DNA of 24,153 bases from a virus, in the IMG/VR virus record IMGVR_UViG_3300020416_000065, positions 1 through 24,153 of that record, one strand, 5' to 3'. Shown piece by piece: positions 17,195 to 23,837 of this stretch. The notes beneath the pieces were generated by a model. That model was not told the DNA's origin, made no database searches, and worked only from the letters and a program-made list of their open reading frames with translations. Position 1 is the first letter of the stretch. Each line of letters opens with the position of its first letter. A program made the translations under genes and the position numbers.

Positions 17195-18400
17195 ATGGGT
17201 TTCGCCAATAGAGATAGTGTAGGATGGGATTCTAGAGAAGGATATAGAAATCAAAAATGGGATGTTTTTGGATGGGTGCCTGATGACTGGAGTGGTAATA
17301 AAAATGATAAAGTAACAAAAGAAGAACCTAAACAGAACAAAGTTACAGGTACTACTGAACTAAATAAACCGAAACCAGATCTTAGAAGAAATAAAGGTAC
17401 TATAAATTATCCTGCTAATGCACCACAGAATAGAGATTCTTTATGCATTAAATGTATAAAATTAATTAAACCACCTAGAGGGACAGGAAAAGGAGATAAG
17501 TTAAAAAGTCTCATGGGAGGTTCTGGAATACAATATGGTATGGAGACAAGAATAACTGATAAAGGAGAAGTAGTTGGTATTGAAGGGTCTAAAGGTTTAC
17601 GATGGAAATTTGGAAAAGGAGCAAGTCAAAGATCTAAAAAAGCTAAAAAAACTTTATATACAGTAAATCTACCAATACCACAACAAGTAAGTGATAATAT
17701 AGGTGTTACTTGGGGTGAAAGTACAATGAATATGTTTGAATTGGCAGGTTTACAGGTTGCACAAGATTTTATGGAGAAACCTGGTGAAGCAGTATCCCAA
17801 TATGCTGATGCACTTAAAAACACCAATTTTAGTGAACTAGGTATAAATCCAGAAGTTGAAAAAGGTATGAGAGCCGCATTATCTGGAACAGCTCTTAATG
17901 CATTAAGTTCAAATGTAACACCAAACCAAGTTATAGGTAGATCTACTGGTCAAATACTTAATAGTAATAGAGAATTAGTATTTGAAGGTGTACAATTAAG
18001 AACTTTCCCATTTAATATACAATTCTCACCAAGAGATTCTGCAGAAGCAGCAATCGTTTTAGAAATTATTAGAAACTTTAAGCAATCAATGTCACCTAAA
18101 AAAGGTGAAGGTGCTGGTGCGATAGGTGGAAAGGGAACTGGAAGTTCAGGTGGTCTGTTTATAAAATCACCAGATGTTTTTCTACTTGAATATAGAAAAG
18201 GTAGTCAAAAACATCCATTTTTAAATAGTTTTAAAGTATGTGCTCTAACATCAATGGCAGTTAATTATACTGGAGCAGGAACTTGGACAACATATTCCGA
18301 TTCCACACCAATAAAAATTACAGTTGATTTATCATTTAAAGAACTTGAACCAATTTACTATGAAGATTATACAGAAGAAAAAACTGGAGTAGGATACTAA
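17195..18400 (+). CDS. 48: Baseplate tail-tube cap, gp48-like
   Basis: A 401-residue protein (T4 gp48 is about 364). Residues 1-170 are polar and variable, with a CIKC motif at 84-87. The conserved part is C-terminal: LVFEGVQLRTFPFNIQFSPR (261-280) followed by SAEAAIVLEIIRNFKQSMSP, then FIKSPDVFLLEY and ITVDLSFKELEPIYYEDY. The pattern 'R-x-F-x-W/F-x-x-x-x-x-PRS/D...I-x-x-I-x-x-F' is that of the gp48 family, which caps the hub and starts the tail tube together with gp54. It follows the 134-residue gene by 23 nt, with a good AAGG ribosome-binding site about 7 nt before the ATG. Its stop shares TAATG with gp53. Confidence 0.8.
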   Translation: MGFANRDSVGWDSREGYRNQKWDVFGWVPDDWSGNKNDKVTKEEPKQNKVTGTTELNKPKPDLRRNKGTINYPANAPQNRDSLCIKCIKLIKPPRGTGKGDKLKSLMGGSGIQYGMETRITDKGEVVGIEGSKGLRWKFGKGASQRSKKAKKTLYTVNLPIPQQVSDNIGVTWGESTMNMFELAGLQVAQDFMEKPGEAVSQYADALKNTNFSELGINPEVEKGMRAALSGTALNALSSNVTPNQVIGRSTGQILNSNRELVFEGVQLRTFPFNIQFSPRDSAEAAIVLEIIRNFKQSMSPKKGEGAGAIGGKGTGSSGGLFIKSPDVFLLEYRKGSQKHPFLNSFKVCALTSMAVNYTGAGTWTTYSDSTPIKITVDLSFKELEPIYYEDYTEEKTGVGY

Positions 18401-19137
18401 TGGGTTATTTTAGAGAACTGCCTAATGTAGCATATCAATCTCCATTAGGACATAAAATATCTTCTACAGAATATACTATTATAAAGAATCTATTCAGAAG
18501 AACAAAGTTATTAGATTATCTTTCAGATAAAGCAACCTTATTTAATAAGTTTATAATTGGTCAAGGTGATAGACCAGATACCATAGCAGATTTTTATTAC
18601 GGTGATCCTGAATTAGATTTTGTAGTTTTATTGACTGCAGGAATTACAAATATAGTTAATGATTGGCCTCTAGGAGATCATGATCTATATGAACATACTC
18701 TTCATAAGTATGGAACAACTGCAAAAATGAATGAAGTTCATCATTATGAAACTAAAGAAATAAGAGATGAGAACAACAGACTAATCTTACCAGAAGGTTT
18801 AATAGTTGATTCTGGTTTTAAAATAGATGGTCCTGGCAAGAAATATAGAGCAAGTGGTGCAGCACCTATTGTATGGACAATGGTTGCTGATGAAGGTAAT
18901 ATTACATTAACTAATGATGAATTATCTGTTGCAACTAATAATATTGCATATCCTGTAACTAACTTTGATTATGAAATTGGAGAAAATGAAAAGAAAAGGA
19001 AAATTGATTTATTAAGACCTGAATATGTGCAGCAATTCTTATTAGACTTTAGAGAAATAATGAGATATGATCGAAACTCACAATATATTAGTGACAAACT
19101 TATAGGAACGGAAAATACCAGAATAGTTGGGCAATAA
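18400..19137 (+). CDS. 53: Baseplate wedge protein gp53
   Basis: A 245-residue protein (T4 gp53 is 196). The N-terminal half matches gp53: MGYFRELPNVAYQSPLGH; then ADFYYGDPELDFVVLLTAGI and NIVNDWPLGDHDLYEHTLHK, equivalent to the T4 pattern of NAIYGNPQLYWVLL followed by YDPYYGWITS. The C-terminus has INxLRPEY-like residues (IDLLRPEYVQQFLLDFREIM). In T4 gp53 joins wedges around the hub. The extra 50 residues at about 140-190 (SGFKIDGPGKKYRASGAAP onward) look like an inserted beta domain. It is the last gene of the plus-strand operon; its TAA runs into the bidirectional terminator. Confidence 0.85.
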   Translation: MGYFRELPNVAYQSPLGHKISSTEYTIIKNLFRRTKLLDYLSDKATLFNKFIIGQGDRPDTIADFYYGDPELDFVVLLTAGITNIVNDWPLGDHDLYEHTLHKYGTTAKMNEVHHYETKEIRDENNRLILPEGLIVDSGFKIDGPGKKYRASGAAPIVWTMVADEGNITLTNDELSVATNNIAYPVTNFDYEIGENEKKRKIDLLRPEYVQQFLLDFREIMRYDRNSQYISDKLIGTENTRIVGQ

Positions 19138-19168
19138 AAAAGGGGGTGGTTAACCCCCTTTTCTTTTT
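19138..19168. terminator. Bidirectional rho-independent terminator
   Basis: A 10-bp stem (AAAAGGGGGT / ACCCCCTTTT, 19138-19147 with 19153-19162) encloses a GGTTA loop. It is followed by CTTTTT on the plus strand and by a run of Ts on the minus strand. It lies between the converging gp53 and gp32 stop codons and can serve both. Confidence 0.9.
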
Positions 19169-20066
19169 ATTGTTCTGCTAGTTTAGCAAAATAGGATAAC
19201 GTATCATCCTCATCATCGGTTGCAGTAACCTTTGCTGATGTTCGGGATGCAGCAGCAGTTACTAATTCCTCTGCTGAACCTCTATCGTTGTCTTCATCAA
19301 CAACTTCAGGATCTTGGCGAACTTGTGTTCTATTGCCAAGAACAGAATTTAAACGAGTCTTAAGTTCATCATAGGACTTAAACTGATCAGCAGCGACAAG
19401 TTCTGCAAGAGAAAATTGCTTTTTCCAAACTGCTTCTAGAGCATCATCGTCATCTAGTAAAGCACTAGTGGATGCAAACTCGGAAGAGTCATAATTACGA
19501 TAACCAGCAACATTCTTTGCTTTCAATTTGAAATTGGCACCTTGCCAAAAATCAAATGGATCAATTGCTTCCTCATCCTCAAATTCAGGTTGCATTGCTG
19601 CAGTTAGTTTGTCAAAGATTTTCTTGCCATACTTGTACAAGAATACTTTACCTTCATTTTCAGGATTTGCTGGATCCTTAACGACATAGATGTTACTGAT
19701 GTATGTAAGTTTACGTTTCTGCTTACGAGCAGTATCTTTACCAGCATCAGTGCCGTTATTCCAGAGTTCAGAATTGTGCTCTGAAACAGGATCCTTCTGA
19801 CCTAAAGTAGTCAGAGAATTCTCGATGTACCAACCGCCAGGTCCTTGGAAGGCGTGGGAGTACAGTTTTACGAATGGTAGATCCTCACCATCGGGAGCAG
19901 GAAGGAAGCGGATAACGGCATAACCATTGCCACCTTTATCTACTTCTAGTTTCCATAGACGATCATCACCTTGACCGCCATTGTTATTCATTTTTTCAAC
20001 CTCTTTTACCAGTTTTTGGGTAAGAGAGCCTAATTTAGATTGCTTCTTTAAAGATGCAAAAGACAT
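19167..20066 (-). CDS. 32: Single-stranded DNA-binding protein gp32
   Basis: A 299-residue protein (T4 gp32 is 301). It coats ssDNA during replication and recombination. The basic N-terminal segment (SLKKQSKLGSLTQKL) corresponds to the cooperativity domain. The core has DRLWKLEVDKGGNGYAVIRF, then PFVKLYSHAFQGPGGWYIEN (residues 64-83). The C-terminus is acidic (TATDDEDDTLSYFAKLAEQ), as in proteins that recruit replication partners. T4 gp32 binds zinc through one His and three Cys just after this core motif. Here H71 is present but the Cys positions are replaced (Ser84 and no CPVC), so the zinc site appears lost. It has its own sigma70-type promoter and a GAGG ribosome-binding site. The T4 order 33-59-32 is kept with two small genes inserted. 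Confidence 0.93.
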   Translation of the reverse strand: MSFASLKKQSKLGSLTQKLVKEVEKMNNNGGQGDDRLWKLEVDKGGNGYAVIRFLPAPDGEDLPFVKLYSHAFQGPGGWYIENSLTTLGQKDPVSEHNSELWNNGTDAGKDTARKQKRKLTYISNIYVVKDPANPENEGKVFLYKYGKKIFDKLTAAMQPEFEDEEAIDPFDFWQGANFKLKAKNVAGYRNYDSSEFASTSALLDDDDALEAVWKKQFSLAELVAADQFKSYDELKTRLNSVLGNRTQVRQDPEVVDEDNDRGSAEELVTAAASRTSAKVTATDDEDDTLSYFAKLAEQ

Positions 20067-20100
20067 TTGGATACCTCGGATTAATTTGGATTCGTTGGAT
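20067..20100 (-). repeat. Four phased ATCCRA repeats in the gp32 leader (possible operator)
   Basis: On the minus strand ATCC(A/G)A begins at 20100, 20091, 20081 and 20072, a spacing of 9, 10 and 9 nt. The repeats run from the predicted transcription start to the ATG, with the GAGG ribosome-binding site (20074-20077) inside the array. T4 gp32 represses its own translation by binding an unstructured repeat-containing leader, so this may be its counterpart; that link is inference. Confidence 0.5.
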
Positions 20101-20106
20101 GTTTAG

Positions 20107-20135
20107 ATTATAACAGAAAATCTATCAAGCGTCAA
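20107..20135 (-). promoter_or_regulatory. Sigma70-type promoter for gp32
   Basis: The minus strand has TTGACG (20130-20135), a 17-nt spacer and a perfect TATAAT (20107-20112). The -35 lies over the last codons of the DUF1825 gene. Transcription should start near 20100, giving a leader of about 34 nt. This is a host-type promoter, as expected for early/middle expression. Confidence 0.8.
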
Positions 20136-20457
20136 TCTTTTCTTTAAGTGCTTTGATAGTTTGTTCCATACCATGAAATAATATGCTCATATCGGTTCCT
20201 TTTGGGAAACCCATAATCTCTATTGACTGTTGCAATTGAGATTTCATTTTTTTAGCTTCTGGATCATCAGATAAACTTAAACGAGTAAACATGACTCGTT
20301 GCTTCTCTAATAATTCAACCAATTCATCAATGTGTTCTAATTGATCTTCACGTTCCATTTTTTCAAATGAAAGTGCGTTCTGATATACATGAGTTTGTAG
20401 TTCGTTGATTTCCATCAACTCTTCTTGAATAATTTCAGAATTAAAAAAATTACCCAT
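20125..20457 (-). CDS. DUF1825-type protein
   Basis: A 110-residue all-helical acidic protein: MGNFFNSEIIQEELMEINEL, then REDQLEHIDELVELLEKQRV, then FTRLSLSDDPEAKKMKSQL and a C-terminal helix. I recognise the 'F-x-S-x-I-x-Q-EE...EKQR-x-x-x-TRLSLSDDPEA' pattern as the DUF1825 family known from cyanobacteria and their phages, with no established function as far as I know. It overlaps the gp59 stop by 8 nt and sits 58 nt ahead of gp32, between the helicase loader and the ssDNA-binding protein. This suggests co-expression with replication genes, perhaps as a host-derived modulator. Presence of this family is one reason to suspect a cyanobacterial host. Confidence 0.75.
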   Translation of the reverse strand: MGNFFNSEIIQEELMEINELQTHVYQNALSFEKMEREDQLEHIDELVELLEKQRVMFTRLSLSDDPEAKKMKSQLQQSIEIMGFPKGTDMSILFHGMEQTIKALKEKIDA

Positions 20458-21052
20458 TTACAATATCCCTTAATACCTGTTTGAATTGGAACACATTAAT
20501 ATTTAGGAAAGGTTTGTACTTGTTTATTTTCATTCCTACGGTTTCCCATACAGGATCTAGAAGTTTTTTATCAAATTCTTTTTTGAAAGAAAAGACTTTT
20601 TCCAGTATCGTAAGCGTTTCTAATGAAACTTCTCCACCCAGATACTTTTTGAGTAATGGGGGATGCCCCTTCGAGCAATTGAACACTTCTTCTAAGTTGT
20701 TCTCCAACAGTAATTCGTTGAGTTGTTCTTTGAACAAGTAGGTCAAACTCTGTTGACGTCTCATCCATTCTGCGTAGGTTCTTTCGCCCGAATTGATTAT
20801 TTCTCCGATCCATAGGTTTTGTGGGTTAGTAGAATTAATAAAATTTGATAATAGGAAATCAACAATCTCTTGATCAGAGTATTTCCTAGAAGTCTTTTCA
20901 AACCAATATTTGTCCTTCCTCTTATTAAAGGAAGTCATAGTTGCACGAGATTTACCACCATACTTTACAAAGTCATACTTCGGGTTAGTGAAATGACTTT
21001 TCATTGAAAGATATGTTCGATAAGTCTCAAACGGTGTCACTTTCGTCTTCAT
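20450..21052 (-). CDS. 59: Helicase loader gp59
   Basis: From the chosen ATG (21050-21052) the protein has 200 residues (T4 gp59 is 217). It matches gp59: VTPFETYRTYLSMKSHFT, then SFNKRKDKYWFEKTSRKYSD (T4 has KRRDKYFFQKLSEKY), then LWIGEIINSGE and a C-terminal half with LLKKYLGGEVSLETLTILEK. gp59 loads the gp41 helicase on gp32-covered forks. The frame is open for 11 more codons upstream to 21085, but that would lengthen overlap with the previous gene. The chosen start still overlaps it by 26 nt, and conservation begins just after it. gp33, gp59 and gp32 neighbour each other as in T4. Confidence 0.88.
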   Translation of the reverse strand: MKTKVTPFETYRTYLSMKSHFTNPKYDFVKYGGKSRATMTSFNKRKDKYWFEKTSRKYSDQEIVDFLLSNFINSTNPQNLWIGEIINSGERTYAEWMRRQQSLTYLFKEQLNELLLENNLEEVFNCSKGHPPLLKKYLGGEVSLETLTILEKVFSFKKEFDKKLLDPVWETVGMKINKYKPFLNINVFQFKQVLRDIVNG

Positions 21053-21236
21053 CCTCTTCAGCTTCAAATTCAGTAATCGCATCAATAGGAACTTCTGCTT
21101 TTCCTATGCGATACCAAGGTACAATTTCATCAGATTTCCAACTTTTACGTTCTCCAATATATTCGAGATCGGGCATGTTGTAATCACGCAATATCGCCTG
21201 TAAACGATAATGCAATAACTCAAGTTTTGTTGGCAT
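21027..21236 (-). CDS. Small conserved-looking protein between gp33 and gp59
   Basis: A 69-residue protein, not in T4 at this place. The N-terminus is helical and amphipathic (KLELLHYRLQAILRDYN). The middle has WYRIGKAEVPIDAITEFEAE, and the last ten residues are nearly all acidic (EEDEDESDTV). Its ATG shares TAATG with the gp33 stop and its end overlaps gp59, so it is locked into the replication operon. I recall similar small ORFs beside gp33/gp59 in marine T4-like phages, but no function. The acidic tail could contact a DNA-binding partner or mimic DNA; that is speculation. Confidence 0.65.
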   Translation of the reverse strand: MPTKLELLHYRLQAILRDYNMPDLEYIGERKSWKSDEIVPWYRIGKAEVPIDAITEFEAEEDEDESDTV

Positions 21237-21496
21237 TATATCGGTAGTTTTGCTCTTGATGTAGGTTTCATAAAATTAAGACGAGTTGCGTCCCATTTTA
21301 ATCTTTCTTTCAAGGGTTTTGAAATGAGTTTAGATACTGATTCTACCTCAATATTATTAGTTTCGCAATAGTAGCATATTGCGTCAATGTAATTAAATTC
21401 TTCTTCTGCAACAATCTTCTCGATTTCCATTGCAAACTTTTGCGGAGTTAAGAACTTGTTCTCTATCGCCTTTTCTAATTCTTTACTTGGTTCCAT
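21236..21496 (-). CDS. 33: Late-transcription coactivator gp33
   Basis: An 86-residue protein from the ATG at 21494-21496. The frame is open 27 codons further, but that part overlaps the exonuclease and is low-complexity Asn/Gln-rich, so I prefer the internal start (GGAAC a few bases upstream). It matches gp33 of marine T4-like phages: ELEKAIENKFLTPQKFAMEI, NYIDAICYYCETNNIE and a conserved end RLNFMKPTSRAKLPI. In T4, gp33 binds RNA polymerase and the sliding clamp to activate late promoters; the hydrophobic/basic C-terminus is the clamp-binding end. Its presence fits the late-type boxes before the structural genes here. It overlaps the exonuclease stop by 14 nt and couples to the next gene by TAATG. 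Confidence 0.8.
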   Translation of the reverse strand: MEPSKELEKAIENKFLTPQKFAMEIEKIVAEEEFNYIDAICYYCETNNIEVESVSKLISKPLKERLKWDATRLNFMKPTSRAKLPI

Positions 21497-22163
21497 AGAG
21501 TTCCAGTTTATCTTGAACAAATTTTGTAATGTATTGTTGGAGCAATTTGATGTATTTTGCTTTGTCATATTCTTCATAAACTACACACTCTCCGTTTTCG
21601 CAGGACATAATAATAACAAGTTTCTTAATGGAGATTCCTGTTAGTTCGTAAAGCATACAACCGTATGCCATACATTGAACAAAATAATGTTCAACCCACT
21701 CTCGTGGTTTAGGTTTTTTAGATGACTTAAAATCTATTATCGCCAACTCACCGTTATACTCTGCAATGCAATCAACGGTTCCAGCAATCCCTAATTGTTT
21801 GCTGTAGAGGGATCCCTCCAGGGCGTAAATACTATTTATAAGATTAAGTTTTCCTTTAGATATCTTAAATAAAAAGTCAGAGATAGGAGGAACTTCAGGA
21901 AGATCCTCATTTTTTAGGTAATGTTCTGTAAGGGTGTGCATATCAGTGCCACGTTTGGTTGCAGCCTTCGTGACTCTGTCTGCTTCTTCATTACCTACTT
22001 TCTTTCTCCATTTAACAAAAATTTCTTTATTAAAATGACTAGTTACCGATGTAATAGAAACTAATTTTAGTAGTTCTTCTTCGTCTGGAACAGAGTAGTA
22101 TCGAACACCATCGATAGTTTCTCTACTTAACTTTGGAAGATCTATATCAACATGATTAAACAT
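21483..22163 (-). CDS. PD-(D/E)XK exonuclease (RecB/Cas4/MGME1-like)
   Basis: A 226-residue nuclease. Motifs in order: GTDMHTLTEHY (residues 72-82, H76), E116 in a helix, GTVDCIAEY (D131), IIDFKSSKK (D144, K146) and FVQCMAY (Q163). This H...E...D...DxK...QxxxY series is complete for the RecB-like / MGME1-like exonuclease family. Many marine T4-like phages carry such a gene beside phoH. It may degrade host DNA or process phage DNA ends or recombination intermediates; the choice cannot be made from sequence. No iron-sulfur Cys cluster of the Cas4/AddB type is seen. Start and stop are coupled to phoH (TAATG) and overlap gp33. Confidence 0.85.
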   Translation of the reverse strand: MFNHVDIDLPKLSRETIDGVRYYSVPDEEELLKLVSITSVTSHFNKEIFVKWRKKVGNEEADRVTKAATKRGTDMHTLTEHYLKNEDLPEVPPISDFLFKISKGKLNLINSIYALEGSLYSKQLGIAGTVDCIAEYNGELAIIDFKSSKKPKPREWVEHYFVQCMAYGCMLYELTGISIKKLVIIMSCENGECVVYEEYDKAKYIKLLQQYITKFVQDKLELYGTK

Positions 22164-22921
22164 TAAAGACCATTTTCAAGTTTTGCAATAATATATTCTT
22201 TAACAAGTCCAGAACGAACTATGTCATTGATATCAAACTCTATTATATCAAAAGATGGCATTTTACGCAAGATGTTCATGAAATCAACAATTCCATTGCG
22301 ATCATTGGTCTTAATTAAATCTGTTTGACTTGCATCACCACAGAACATAATCTTACTATTCTCTCCAATACGAGTGATAATAGAGTCGAGTTCGTGGAAA
22401 TTAAGGTTCTGAAACTCATCCACAATCACGATAGCATTGTCTAAAGTAGTTCCACGAATAAACGAGGTACTCCAGAATTTAATGCTTTCCTGTGCCTTTA
22501 AGTTGCCGTAGAGCATCTCAAAGTCTGCATCAGAAGGCATCTGAAACATATACTTTACCATATTCTTATATGGAATCTGGTAAATATCTGCCTTATCTTC
22601 ATGATCACCAGGTAAGAACCCAATCTCACGAGTTGATACCAATGAACGAACTAGATAGATTCTTTCATATGGTGTCTTATCATCCAATATTTCAGAAAGA
22701 GCATTATAGAGTGTGATAAAGGTTTTACCTGTACCAGCAGTTCCATATGCAACTATATGTTTACCTTCTTTATAAGAATCAAAGAATCGTTTCTGATTAT
22801 CAGTAATTGGTTCTATATTCAGAAGATAATTTGTATTAATTGGTTTCTTTCTTTTTATCTGTCTAGTGGTTAAACCTACACCGATTGGTTGTTCACCATC
22901 GGCTTTCTTTTTTCTAGGCAT
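22163..22921 (-). CDS. phoH: PhoH-like P-loop ATPase
   Basis: A 252-residue protein of the PhoH family, widespread in marine phages. Walker A is GTAGTGKT (residues 60-67), followed by a family-typical RSLVSTREIGFLPGDHEDK segment. Walker B is IVIVDEFQN (163-172), and FCGDASQTDL at 193-202 is the sensor-type motif. The N-terminus is basic (MPRKKKADGE). PhoH is phosphate-starvation-linked in E. coli, but its phage role is unresolved; suggestions include RNA or nucleotide metabolism. It is coupled to both neighbours by TAATG overlaps. Confidence 0.93.
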   Translation of the reverse strand: MPRKKKADGEQPIGVGLTTRQIKRKKPINTNYLLNIEPITDNQKRFFDSYKEGKHIVAYGTAGTGKTFITLYNALSEILDDKTPYERIYLVRSLVSTREIGFLPGDHEDKADIYQIPYKNMVKYMFQMPSDADFEMLYGNLKAQESIKFWSTSFIRGTTLDNAIVIVDEFQNLNFHELDSIITRIGENSKIMFCGDASQTDLIKTNDRNGIVDFMNILRKMPSFDIIEFDINDIVRSGLVKEYIIAKLENGL

Positions 22922-23175
22922 TAGAGTTGCTTAATAGTAGGGTTTCTTGGAGCTGCGTTTTGTGCTTTCTTTAAAATACTATTCCAACCAGGTGCTTTCT
23001 TTCTTAACTTATCTTGCCAATCACCAACTTCACCAACACCAGGCATTGTTGAGGGATCAGACCAATCTCTAGTCCAATCTGGATTATCATCACACCATTT
23101 AGACCATTCATGAATACTCATTGCCACTTCTTTCTGTTCACCAGTCTCTTTGTTAATTACAGGGTATGTTGCCAT
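22921..23175 (-). CDS. Small conserved-looking protein before phoH
   Basis: An 84-residue protein from ATG 23173-23175. An in-frame ATG at 23211 exists but overlaps thyX and adds an unlikely leader. The sequence is MATYPVINKETGEQKEVAMS, then a Trp-rich centre (HEWSKWCDDNPDWTRDWSDP) and GVGEVGDWQDKL...PGWNSILKKAQ. I recall similar proteins near phoH in other marine T4-like phages, some annotated as FmdB-like, but the Cys pairs of an FmdB zinc ribbon are absent (a single Cys). A CTAAATA box starts 23 nt before the ATG, which suggests late expression and perhaps a virion-associated role. The stop couples to phoH by TAATG. Confidence 0.7.
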   Translation of the reverse strand: MATYPVINKETGEQKEVAMSIHEWSKWCDDNPDWTRDWSDPSTMPGVGEVGDWQDKLRKKAPGWNSILKKAQNAAPRNPTIKQL

Positions 23176-23198
23176 TTCAATATAAAGTAGTGTAAATT

Positions 23199-23205
23199 TA
23201 TTTAG
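23199..23205 (-). promoter_or_regulatory. Putative late promoter (CTAAATA) before the 84-residue ORF
   Basis: CTAAATA overlaps the thyX stop codon (TAA at 23202-23204) and ends 23 nt before the next ATG. Transcription from it would run through phoH, the exonuclease and gp33. Confidence 0.5.
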
Positions 23206-23837
23206 ACCCAATCTAGGGCTTCTGATACCGCAGGGAATTGTTCGGTAAATATCTTTCTACACTCCTCTGCAATGTCCATGTGCTCTTTCTGTGTACCGTG
23301 TGCAGATCTCAAATTAATGTAGTGAATCCAAGAACGGCACGAACCAGTCATATACAGACGTGTTGGGGTGGCAAGTGGAAGCACAAACCTTGCACATTCC
23401 TTTGCAACTCCACTTTCGAGCATCTTGTTATATAACTCCATTGCATTTCTGAACTGGATTTCCATCTCTAGTTCAAATCCTTGTACAAGGAACTCGTCCA
23501 AGTCATCCGTAGAATTTTGCCTGTTCTTTGTGTCTTGCTTGCGGAGTTTCGGCAAGGGTATCTTATCGTCTAGGAGTTTTGTATCAGCATATCTCTGCGA
23601 AAACTCCTGATATGTGAAGCTCCTATGCCTCAAAATCTGAGCCGCTAATCCCCTCGTCGTCTCGATCTCCAAAGTCATTGAGGATTGTTCAAATACACTC
23701 CAATGATTATGTTTAATACAGTACTTTAAAAGTCCTGAATAATTTTCATTTTGCTGATTCGCAGGATTTGATACTCTGGCAATATATGCCATCATCTTCT
23801 CTGCATCAGGTGTGACACTAACAAATTTTACGTTCAT
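23202..23837 (-). CDS. thyX: FAD-dependent thymidylate synthase ThyX
   Basis: A 211-residue protein of usual ThyX length. It methylates dUMP to dTMP using methylenetetrahydrofolate, FAD and NAD(P)H. The signature RHRx7S is present as R70-H71-R72 ... S80 (RHRSFTYQEFSQRY). Further family segments are HWSVFEQSSMTLEIET before it and PLATPTRLYMTGSCRSWIHY and INLRSAHGTQKE after it; the latter includes the substrate-binding Arg region. The ATG overlaps the stop of the upstream 56-residue gene (ATGA). It supplies dTTP for phage DNA synthesis and is common in marine T4-like phages. Confidence 0.96.
   Translation of the reverse strand: MNVKFVSVTPDAEKMMAYIARVSNPANQQNENYSGLLKYCIKHNHWSVFEQSSMTLEIETTRGLAAQILRHRSFTYQEFSQRYADTKLLDDKIPLPKLRKQDTKNRQNSTDDLDEFLVQGFELEMEIQFRNAMELYNKMLESGVAKECARFVLPLATPTRLYMTGSCRSWIHYINLRSAHGTQKEHMDIAEECRKIFTEQFPAVSEALDWV

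Noticed and set aside
20500-20506. CTAAATA on the minus strand inside gp59, about 42 nt before the DUF1825 start
   Set aside because: It is intragenic and farther from the start than the other boxes; similar intragenic matches occur at 4197-4203 and 17360-17366, so it is not called.
21497-21577. Longer N-terminus for gp33
   Set aside because: The extra 27 residues are Asn/Gln-rich, overlap the exonuclease by 95 nt and lie before the conserved part; the internal ATG gives only a 14-nt overlap.
21833-21840. Exact T4 late consensus TATAAATA on the minus strand
   Set aside because: It lies inside the exonuclease gene about 340 nt before the gp33 start, with no nearby start codon. It is likely chance in AT-rich DNA, though a weak internal late start for gp33 cannot be excluded.
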